Below, piece by piece: positions 1 to 6,282 of a DNA stretch of 18,732 bases. The DNA is taken from assembly GCA_021399405.1 (NCBI GenBank), contig JAAFKL010000171.1, positions 1-18,732 on the forward strand, written 5' to 3'. Source of the DNA: Candidatus Heimdallarchaeota archaeon. GTDB lineage: Archaea; Asgardarchaeota; Heimdallarchaeia; Heimdallarchaeales; Kariarchaeaceae. Each line of letters begins with the position of its first letter. The first letter of the stretch is position 1. The notes below the pieces were generated by a model, which was not told where the DNA came from, searched no databases, and saw only the letters and a list, made by a program, of their open reading frames with translations. The position numbers and the translations under genes were made by a program.

Positions 1-158
1 AGATAAGAATATACCTTTGATTGGGGAACTTCTGCAATTGTAGCTAACGGAGTTGCTTCCAAAGTACCACTTGTGTATAGTGCCGTATAAACCTTTGATT
101 CACCCAGGCTTAACCCCAATGAAACCAATCCTTGTATAGCACTAATTTTGTCTGTCAA
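1..158 (-). CDS. TrmB-family transcriptional regulator, N-terminal part (runs off left edge)
   Basis: About 52 residues of a protein that continues beyond the window. The visible part is a TrmB-type winged helix: LGLSLGESKVYTAL, then a helix-turn-helix ending in PLATIAEVPQSKVYSY, which fits the TrmB pattern (LGL-x-x-x-E-x-K-V-Y-x-x-L ... I-P-x-S-x-V-Y). The start is taken as TTG at 158-156. An in-frame stop (TGA) lies five codons upstream, and AGGTGAT, a full match to the archaeal anti-SD, ends three bases before the TTG. That SD overlaps the permease stop codon (TAG, 169-167), so this is the third gene of the ABC exporter operon and is probably translationally coupled. TrmB proteins usually sense sugars or other small ligands through a C-terminal domain, which is not visible here. 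I infer that it regulates its own operon. Confidence 0.8.
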   Translation of the reverse strand, partial: MTDKISAIQGLVSLGLSLGESKVYTALYTSGTLEATPLATIAEVPQSKVYSY

Positions 159-166
159 GTGATCAC

Positions 167-1291
167 CTAATCATCCATATGGTCTTTCACAGTGATCATT
201 GAAAGTGTCAATAATGCTACTAAAAATATAACAAGGATCAGGTAATCGAACCACAATTCAGAGAATCCAAATCCTTTCAACATTATACCTTCAAATATAT
301 TCACGGCGTATTTCATGGGAATAAAATTGGATACCAACTTTACGCCAGCAGGTAGACTAGATATCGGCACTAACATACCACTAAGAGCCATACTGGGTAG
401 ACCAATCAAGGGGGCCATTTGGACTGCTTGAAGCTCGTTTTCAGCAAAATTTGAAAGGAAGACAGAGAACAAAACATTAACCAAAGCATAAAAAACTGCA
501 CTAATTAATAGAAGTATCAAACTTCCCTCTACAGATGCCCCAAATAGAAATATCGAGATTGCTAGAATTGCGGCAACTTCAATAAAGCCAAAGAAAGCTA
601 ATGCAATTACAAAACCTAACAACCGTTCAGCTTTCGTTAGTGGTGTTGTGTAAAGGCGACTTTGAGTTCCTGTGGTCGTCTCACGCACCATTGTAATTAA
701 AGAAATAAGCATAACAAGAAATGTCAGCACAAAAGCCATTACCGCAGGGATGGCTACATCTAAACCTTTACGCTCAGAACCTCCATAGGCAATTGTTTGT
801 GAGATTTCTACTCCTTGAGCACCCAAGGCTTCTTTTAAGGCATCCTGCAATGTACTAAGTACGTTTGCTCTAATTGTCGGTTTGGTTGCATCAATGTGGA
901 CTGTAATCTCAAGTGAAGCTTCCTGCCCTTGAGCTTTGGCTAGGAGTGCGGCGGTAAAATTACTTGGTATTTTAATTGCGGCTTGGTAGTCTCCATCCTC
1001 AACTCCTAAAATCCCATCATCGTAATTTCCTAAGGTTGTTTTTATACGAGAATCATTGACCATAAAGTTTTGGATAGTCTGGCCAGCAAAGCCTAGATCT
1101 TGGTTATCTATTAATACTGGGGTATCTTTAATCTCACCAGATAAGGCAAAGCCGAATATGACCATAATCATTATTGGCATGACAATTATCATCCCAATTG
1201 TTCTGCGATCTCTAGTTATCTGCTTTAGCACCCTTCGGGTCACAGTCAACAGTCTGGAGACAGAAAAACTCTCAAGTTTTATATTACTCAC
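167..1291 (-). CDS. ABC-2 type transporter permease
   Basis: Membrane subunit of an ABC-2 exporter. It has an N-terminal cytoplasmic stretch, one membrane helix around residues 32-54 (a run of Met, Ile and Val ending GFALSG), an extracytoplasmic domain of about 120 residues, then about five or six C-terminal helices from residue 183 on. MVRETTTGTQSRLYTTPLTKAERLLG is the cytoplasmic loop typical of the family and the likely contact with the ATPase. The ATPase gene lies just upstream and overlaps it. An open frame begins with TTG at 1297, but GGAGTGAT lies too close to it. The GTG at 1291-1289 has proper spacing from that SD, so I prefer GTG. The substrate is unknown; drugs, lipids or an exported polymer are all possible for this family. 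Confidence 0.88.
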   Translation of the reverse strand: MSNIKLESFSVSRLLTVTRRVLKQITRDRRTIGMIIVMPIMIMVIFGFALSGEIKDTPVLIDNQDLGFAGQTIQNFMVNDSRIKTTLGNYDDGILGVEDGDYQAAIKIPSNFTAALLAKAQGQEASLEITVHIDATKPTIRANVLSTLQDALKEALGAQGVEISQTIAYGGSERKGLDVAIPAVMAFVLTFLVMLISLITMVRETTTGTQSRLYTTPLTKAERLLGFVIALAFFGFIEVAAILAISIFLFGASVEGSLILLLISAVFYALVNVLFSVFLSNFAENELQAVQMAPLIGLPSMALSGMLVPISSLPAGVKLVSNFIPMKYAVNIFEGIMLKGFGFSELWFDYLILVIFLVALLTLSMITVKDHMDD

Positions 1292-2042
1292 TATCAATCA
1301 CTCCTTCGGATAGGTGAAGAAACACTTCTTCAATGGTATCGACTTTATACTTAGTCTTCAATTCAATAGGTGTGCCTTCGTCAATGAGGACACCTGCACG
1401 AAGTAAACCAATTCTATCAGCTCTCTCGGCTTCATCCATTACGTGACTAGTGATCAATATGGTAGTTCCCTCATCTCGTAATTTTCTGAAATATTCCCAA
1501 AACCATTGCCTAAGAATTGGATCAACACCCACGGTTGCTTCATCAAATAAAACAATTTTTGGATTATGAATTAGAGAACAAGCAATCGATACTCTCCTTT
1601 TCATACCACCGGAAAGATTTTTTCCAAGAGTATTTCGTTTTTCTTCTAGCTTCAAAACTTTGATCATATCATTCATTCTGGAAGTGTAGACATCTTTATC
1701 CAACAGATGAAGATTTGCAAAAAACTTGATATTCTCTTCGACAGTTAAATCAAGGTATATGCTGTATTCTTGGGGTGCGATACCCATAATTGTTGATATT
1801 CTATGTCTTTCTTTTGGCATCTCATAACCGTCAACAATGACCTTACCCGAGGTTGGAAATAAAGTACCAGAGATAATATTTAGTGCAGTTGTTTTACCTG
1901 TACCATTGGCACCTATGAAAGCATAAATTTCACCATACTTGATCTTCAGATTAAGACCATTTACTGCATGGACCTGTCCCTTGTTGTAGTGTTTAACCAA
2001 ATCTGTAGTTTCTATTATATATTCACTCGATATTGTTACCAC
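1284..2042 (-). CDS. ABC transporter ATP-binding protein (ABC-2 exporter, start revised)
   Basis: Nucleotide-binding subunit powering the permease encoded just downstream. All ABC ATPase motifs are present (numbered from an ATG at 2123): Walker A GANGTGKTT at 71-79, Q-loop Gln118, signature LSGGM at 170-174, Walker B KIVLFDEA with Asp194/Glu195, and H-loop His227 in TSHVMDEAERADR. GANGTGKT replaces the usual GPNGAGKT, and DEATVGVDP the usual DEPTVGLDP; both should still work. The open frame extends back to 2123 and would add a hydrophobic helix, unusual for this family. A TATA-like box (2071-2080) lies within that extension, and AGGTGGT follows at about 2043-2037, so translation probably begins near 2042-2031 (GTG at 2042, or ATA at 2033). 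The 3' end overlaps the permease start. Confidence 0.88.
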   Translation of the reverse strand: MVTISSEYIIETTDLVKHYNKGQVHAVNGLNLKIKYGEIYAFIGANGTGKTTALNIISGTLFPTSGKVIVDGYEMPKERHRISTIMGIAPQEYSIYLDLTVEENIKFFANLHLLDKDVYTSRMNDMIKVLKLEEKRNTLGKNLSGGMKRRVSIACSLIHNPKIVLFDEATVGVDPILRQWFWEYFRKLRDEGTTILITSHVMDEAERADRIGLLRAGVLIDEGTPIELKTKYKVDTIEEVFLHLSEGVIDSE

Positions 2043-2070
2043 CTTTTTACTACTATCATATGGGTAAGTA

Positions 2071-2080
2071 AAATATATAA
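2071..2080 (-). promoter_or_regulatory. TATA-like box for the ABC exporter operon
   Basis: TTATATATTT on the minus strand. An archaeal start site is expected about 26 bases downstream, near 2049, just before the GTG at 2042. It lies inside the longest open frame of the ATPase, which is the main argument for the shorter protein. Confidence 0.5.
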
Positions 2081-2200
2081 CCATTACTACTATCGCATAG
2101 AGTAGTAACAACCAAAAACCCATAAAGTGAACTTAAGGTAACTAGATCCATTGTGTAGTACAAGAAGAGCCCTCTAAATGAAATGAAAAATATCTACATT

Positions 2201-2209
2201 AAAAAAAAA
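2201..2209 (-). terminator. Oligo-T terminator of the winged-helix/methyltransferase-like gene
   Basis: A run of nine T on the minus strand directly follows the TGA stop at 2212-2210. Archaeal RNA polymerase terminates at such U-tracts without needing a hairpin, and I see no hairpin here. Confidence 0.65.
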
Positions 2210-3106
2210 TCATTTCGCTTTTTTACCAATTCCTATGAGAACTGCTCTGTGTTCTATTACTTGTATATCGATTAAATCTGATTTTTCTAGTTCTGCAGAT
2301 AGTTCATCATAAGTCATAGGGGATAACATATTACTATTTCTTAATTCATTAAGGACTGAATCTGCGATTATATGCCCAGTTTCTGGAATATCTGATATTG
2401 AGATAACAACGCAATGCCCTCCAACTTTTAGTACGCGTATTGCTTCAGTTAACCAATGATAACCATCATATCCTGAAAATTTTACATTTTTTCCATATCC
2501 TTGGATAACGCATGTGTCGAAGAAATTTTCTGCTTCTCTTATATTGTCATTATGAATTTTTGTTTGATATATTGTTGTATCTTTTGAACGTGCTGTAAAA
2601 CGCTTGAATGGAGCATCTTCAGCTAAAATATAACCCTCTTTTACTTGTGAGACTAATAAATTAATTTTTCTTCTATCCAATTGATCTTCAAAACTTATTA
2701 TCAACAACGACCCTTCACTATTGAACTTAACACGTTTTTGTATATTTGGAGCAAAACTTCTTAATGATTGAAAAGTATCCAACTTGGCAAAATAAGTAAA
2801 TTTGTTTATTTGATTAAGAACACTTTTCGAGATAGGGTTGGCCACAACTAAGAGTTTCTTTTTCCCAGATCGTATATACTTTATCAATTTCTTGGACTCA
2901 AGCTTATCTAATTTCAAGTAAAAACTTGATGCATGTAGTTGCTTCTCCGGTCCTATTAAGGCATTAATTTCCTCGAGCAACTCAAATCTTAGTATAGGTT
3001 CAGTAGTCCTTTGTAGATAATAAAGAATTAACAGTTCAGAAACAGATAAGTCTAAGAAATCATGAAGCTTAATTTCATCCAACTCATCACCTGTAATTTC
3101 GCTCAT
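2210..3106 (-). CDS. PadR-like winged-helix protein fused to a degenerate class I methyltransferase-like domain
   Basis: 298 residues. Residues 18-95 look like a PadR-type winged helix: LSVSELLILYYLQ, a recognition region HASSFYLKLDKLESKKLIKYIRSGKKK, then a wing. Residues 125-298 follow the order of a class I methyltransferase. They include FFDTCVIQG (195-203, like the beta-4 FDxV motif), the typical EAIRVLKVGGHCVVIS (221-236, the 'leEaxRVLKpGG' motif), and TYDELSAELEKSDLIDIQV (265-283, a frequent C-terminal motif). The glycine-rich SAM-binding loop (GxGxG) that should follow the first strand is missing; residues 133-146 read SLLIISFEDQLDRR. It may therefore be a ligand-sensing pseudo-enzyme acting as a repressor. 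It is divergent from the MMPL exporter, with 177 bases between them, and local regulation is an inference. A catalytically active enzyme with an unusual SAM site is not excluded. Confidence 0.7.
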   Translation of the reverse strand: MSEITGDELDEIKLHDFLDLSVSELLILYYLQRTTEPILRFELLEEINALIGPEKQLHASSFYLKLDKLESKKLIKYIRSGKKKLLVVANPISKSVLNQINKFTYFAKLDTFQSLRSFAPNIQKRVKFNSEGSLLIISFEDQLDRRKINLLVSQVKEGYILAEDAPFKRFTARSKDTTIYQTKIHNDNIREAENFFDTCVIQGYGKNVKFSGYDGYHWLTEAIRVLKVGGHCVVISISDIPETGHIIADSVLNELRNSNMLSPMTYDELSAELEKSDLIDIQVIEHRAVLIGIGKKAK

Positions 3107-3131
3107 CAGTTATTTCACATACAATTTAATC

Positions 3132-3140
3132 ATATTTATA
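3132..3140 (-). promoter_or_regulatory. TATA-like box for the winged-helix/methyltransferase-like gene
   Basis: TTATAAATA on the minus strand, centred about 30 bases before the ATG at 3106. The predicted transcript has a leader of at most a few bases. Confidence 0.5.
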
Positions 3141-3210
3141 ATTAATGGTAAACCCTTATTACAAATAAATAAAATTATTAATTACATTAATTTATATTGA
3201 TAAATCATAA

Positions 3211-3220
3211 AATATAAATA
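3211..3220 (+). promoter_or_regulatory. TATA-like box candidate for the MMPL gene
   Basis: AATATAAATA on the plus strand. It predicts a start near 3242 and a leader of about 42 bases before the ATG at 3284. A second candidate overlaps the palindrome at 3252-3265 and would give a leaderless message. Several AT-rich motifs compete in this 177-base divergent spacer, so the choice is uncertain. Confidence 0.35.
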
Positions 3221-3251
3221 AGATATTACATTTTATGGAATTGATTACTAC

Positions 3252-3265
3252 AAATTATGTAATTT
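3252..3265 (+). promoter_or_regulatory. Perfect 14-base palindrome (candidate operator) before the MMPL gene
   Basis: AAATTA-TG-TAATTT lies 18 bases upstream of the MMPL ATG. It sits where an operator, or the TATA box of a leaderless transcript, would be. The divergent winged-helix regulator is the obvious candidate binder. The flanks are very AT-rich, so chance remains possible. Confidence 0.35.
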
Positions 3266-3283
3266 AACAATAGATGGTATAAC

Positions 3284-5644
3284 ATGGTAGGATTTGACGA
3301 CTTGTTGAAATTTGTAATGAAGCGAAAAAAATCAATAATTGTATTTTGGTTTTTTATTGCAATACTTATGATTTCATTATTTACACCAAACTTAATCGGT
3401 AGATTAACTGATGATATTCCTCCACCAGAAGGAACAACAGCTGATGAGGGTAATACCTTACTCTCCACTTATTTTCCTGAAGTAGATACTTCGCAAGGAC
3501 ATGTAATTGTTCTAGAAAGTATCAACGAAAATTCAATATTAAGTAGTGAATTAAAACTATTCACTCAATCACTTCAGGGATTTGCGCAAACGAATTATGC
3601 AGATGAATTAATTAAATTCGCGGGATATTATATTTTTGATCAGACAGAGCTTGACCCATTTAAAGGCCAATTCGTGAGTTCAGATAATACAACTTCATTC
3701 ATCACTTTATATTTTAATGGTGATGGTGATTTTCAAGCGGAAGTTGCAGAGGATCTAAGAGAATTTGTTACAGAATTATCTCCTGATTATGATGAAATAT
3801 TTGATTCTTATACCACTGGCTTAGCAGCATTAAGAATGGACCTTAAAGAAAATGCAGAGGCCGATCTAAAAAGAATTGATGTAATTGTTATACCTTTGGT
3901 ATTCTTGGCCCTCATAATTATTTTACGTAATTGGAGATATTTTCCAATTACTATTACACCGATATTGATGTCAATTGCGATCACATTAGGGATCCTTGAG
4001 AGGGTAGTAGCTCTAACTGACATGACCTTACAATCTTTTGTCCCTAGCATTTTATTCTCAATTACCTTAGGTGTAGGTGTGGATTATAATTTATTCCTTT
4101 TAACAAGATTTAGAGAAGAAAGACTAAATGAAAAATCTGTTGTAGAATCAGTGGGGAAAATGATCCATTATGCAGGTCATACAGTATTCACTTCTGGACT
4201 AACTTTAACAATTACGCTTCTTGGAATGGCCTTCTTTCCATTCATAGCCATTTCAGGTGTAGGATTCGCTATTGGAATATCAATTGCAGTATTGTTAGCT
4301 ATTAATCTTACCCTAACACCTTCCTTATTACTAATATTTGGACATTGGGTAGAAAAATCGCCGAAAGAAACTCAAGAAATTGAGCCTGAGGATGATTTCG
4401 ATGGCGATGAAAGTGATACAAAAACGGCTCATACTAAGGGAATTTTCTATACAATTGGAAAATTCGCAACAAAACGTAAGTACAGCTTGATTTTTGTTAT
4501 ACTGTTATTAACTCTCCCACTATCTCTTCAATTACTTGAAACCACTCCAGAATCAGAAATGGCATTTTTAGCACCGAGAGATAGTGATGCGGGAACTGGG
4601 TTTCTCCTATTAAATGATAAATTCGGCTCAGGAGTACTCTCACCATTACAACTTGTGATAATCCCTGATTCAGGTGATGTCTGGTCATCAGCAGTTTTTG
4701 ATGACTTCCAGCGATTCATAAACCAGATAATCGAAACTACGATTATAGGTCCAGAAGCATTCTTTTCTCACGCGTTTTTGGGGGGTGCTCCCGTGCCCTA
4801 TGCAGTGGCTTTAAACTTTACAGATTCATCATCTTTAAGTTTTAATTCCCAGCAAGCAACTATTTATAGATCTATGACCTCTCAATTTGTTAGCTCATCA
4901 GATGGTATAGAAGGGGATGCTGCGATAATACAAATTATACTTCCCGTTGAACCTTCAAGCCCAGAAGCACGTGATTTACTGCATGATATTGAGGATATTG
5001 CAGAGGACGAATTTGGAACTTACTATATTGTAGGTTATACTGGCCTCACAGCGAATGATGATTCATCCATTTCAAGAACATATGAATTATTTCCTCTTAT
5101 TGTATTGTTAGTGATAATTGCAATTTACGCTTTAATTGGATTTATGTTCAAAGCAGTTATGTTACCAGCTAGATTGATATTCACTATTGCATTGACTATC
5201 TCATTCATCTATGGAGCAGCTACGGTTGTATTCCAATATGATACCTTTCTGAATGATTTATTTCCAGTGCTGGATGGAGTTTCCGTAATATTTTGGATAA
5301 TTCCAGTGATGACTTTTAGTATAATCCTTGGCTTAGGGATGGATTATGACATCTTTACAATTGAAAGAATTAAAGAAAATGTTTGGAACGGTATGGAGAA
5401 TGATGAAGCTATAGCACAAGGTATCGCTAAAACAGGAAGTATCATCACAGGTGCAGGAGTGATCATGATGATTTCTTTTGGTGGTCTTATCTTTTCATCC
5501 TCCTATATGCTTATGCAGTTTGGATTCATTTTAGCGTTTGCAGTATTTTTAGATACATTCGTTGTGAGAACTTTGCTTGTACCTTCAATCATGTCTATGG
5601 CTGAAAAAGCAAACTGGTGGCCAAGCTCTCCACCAAAAAATTAG
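3284..5644 (+). CDS. MMPL/RND-superfamily transporter, 12 transmembrane helices
   Basis: 786 residues in two homologous halves. Each half has one helix (TM1 about 15-37; TM7 about 403-421), a large extracytoplasmic domain, then five helices. The RND/MMPL proton-relay motifs are clear: GVGVDYNLFLLTRFREE with Asp267-Tyr268 in TM4, and GLGMDYDIFTIERIKEN with Asp687-Tyr688 in TM10. MMPL proteins export lipids, isoprenoids or hydrophobic compounds using ion gradients; the substrate here is unknown. A strongly acidic cytoplasmic linker (EIEPEDDFDGDESDT, about 365-380) joins the halves. It lies alone, divergent from a winged-helix regulator. Weak SD-like GGTATAA precedes the ATG. In archaea the cargo may be a membrane lipid or isoprenoid compound, which is inference. 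Confidence 0.92.
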   Translation: MVGFDDLLKFVMKRKKSIIVFWFFIAILMISLFTPNLIGRLTDDIPPPEGTTADEGNTLLSTYFPEVDTSQGHVIVLESINENSILSSELKLFTQSLQGFAQTNYADELIKFAGYYIFDQTELDPFKGQFVSSDNTTSFITLYFNGDGDFQAEVAEDLREFVTELSPDYDEIFDSYTTGLAALRMDLKENAEADLKRIDVIVIPLVFLALIIILRNWRYFPITITPILMSIAITLGILERVVALTDMTLQSFVPSILFSITLGVGVDYNLFLLTRFREERLNEKSVVESVGKMIHYAGHTVFTSGLTLTITLLGMAFFPFIAISGVGFAIGISIAVLLAINLTLTPSLLLIFGHWVEKSPKETQEIEPEDDFDGDESDTKTAHTKGIFYTIGKFATKRKYSLIFVILLLTLPLSLQLLETTPESEMAFLAPRDSDAGTGFLLLNDKFGSGVLSPLQLVIIPDSGDVWSSAVFDDFQRFINQIIETTIIGPEAFFSHAFLGGAPVPYAVALNFTDSSSLSFNSQQATIYRSMTSQFVSSSDGIEGDAAIIQIILPVEPSSPEARDLLHDIEDIAEDEFGTYYIVGYTGLTANDDSSISRTYELFPLIVLLVIIAIYALIGFMFKAVMLPARLIFTIALTISFIYGAATVVFQYDTFLNDLFPVLDGVSVIFWIIPVMTFSIILGLGMDYDIFTIERIKENVWNGMENDEAIAQGIAKTGSIITGAGVIMMISFGGLIFSSSYMLMQFGFILAFAVFLDTFVVRTLLVPSIMSMAEKANWWPSSPPKN

Positions 5645-5770
5645 ATTAATCACCAAAATTACTATAAAATAAATTATTTTCTAAATTATTCAAAACAATG
5701 CATATTACCAATTAATTACTCTTGAGGACAAATTAAAAGGTATCAAATAAAAAAAATGTTAACAAATATC

Positions 5771-5786
5771 GTTCGATTTTCGGAAC
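5771..5786 (+). promoter_or_regulatory. Interrupted inverted repeat upstream of the Lrp-type gene (candidate autoregulatory site)
   Basis: GTTC-GATTTTCG-GAAC lies just upstream of the TATA box at 5791, overlapping the BRE position. Archaeal Lrp/AsnC regulators often bind short dyads in their own promoters. The arms are only four bases, so this is a candidate. Confidence 0.35.
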
Positions 5787-5790
5787 ATCT

Positions 5791-5798
5791 TTTATAAA
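5791..5798 (+). promoter_or_regulatory. TATA box of the Lrp/AsnC gene
   Basis: TTTATAAA, centred about 29 bases before the ATG at 5824. There is no SD before that ATG, so the message is probably leaderless or nearly so. Confidence 0.6.
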
Positions 5799-5823
5799 AT
5801 TATGAGTTTATCCGTACCATACG

Positions 5824-6282
5824 ATGGATGAAAAAAGTGCACTAGATCAATTTGATAGATCTCTACTTACACTTCTTCAAAACAACTCTAGAATGAAGAA
5901 TACGGAGTTAGCAAAACAGCTCAATGTAACTGAAGGAGCAATAAGAAAACGAATTGCAAGATTAATCAAATTAAATGTAATAGAAAAATTTTCCATACAA
6001 CTAAGTGATAAATCTCAAGGTATTCGGGCCATCGTAGAGATTAAAATTGAAGGGAATGAACAACCATCAAACATCCGAAATCTTATCACTACCAAAATCC
6101 CTAGAGGTGTAGAGATAATCTATGAGTTAACTGGAGATGTTGATATGATTGTTATTTTCCATACGTTGAATCATGACGAGCTTGGCGATGCTATCGAGAC
6201 ACTTAGACAAATATCTGGAGTTAAGAATACAAAAACACATGTTATTTTGAGACGTACAAAACTTCCAAGCTTAATATTCTAA
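5824..6282 (+). CDS. Lrp/AsnC-family transcriptional regulator
   Basis: 152 residues, the usual length for the family. Residues 8-58 form the AsnC-type helix-turn-helix: DRSLLTLLQNNSRMKNTEL, then VTEGAIRKRIARLIKLNVIEKF. Residues 66-150 fit the RAM ligand-binding and oligomerisation domain, with the typical ELTGDVDMIVIF turn (101-112). Members are DNA-wrapping oligomers that often respond to amino acids. The promoter has a TATA box and an inverted repeat suggesting autoregulation. The stop codon (6280-6282) overlaps the stop of the convergent LanC-like gene, so the two share no intergenic DNA. Its targets cannot be told from the sequence; both the MMPL gene and the LanC-like gene are close. 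Confidence 0.92.
   Translation: MDEKSALDQFDRSLLTLLQNNSRMKNTELAKQLNVTEGAIRKRIARLIKLNVIEKFSIQLSDKSQGIRAIVEIKIEGNEQPSNIRNLITTKIPRGVEIIYELTGDVDMIVIFHTLNHDELGDAIETLRQISGVKNTKTHVILRRTKLPSLIF

Noticed and set aside
3226..3468. Minus-strand 80-codon frame overlapping the MMPL start
   Set aside because: It is antisense to a clear MMPL N-terminus, has no family resemblance, and its C-terminal part covers the promoter spacer.
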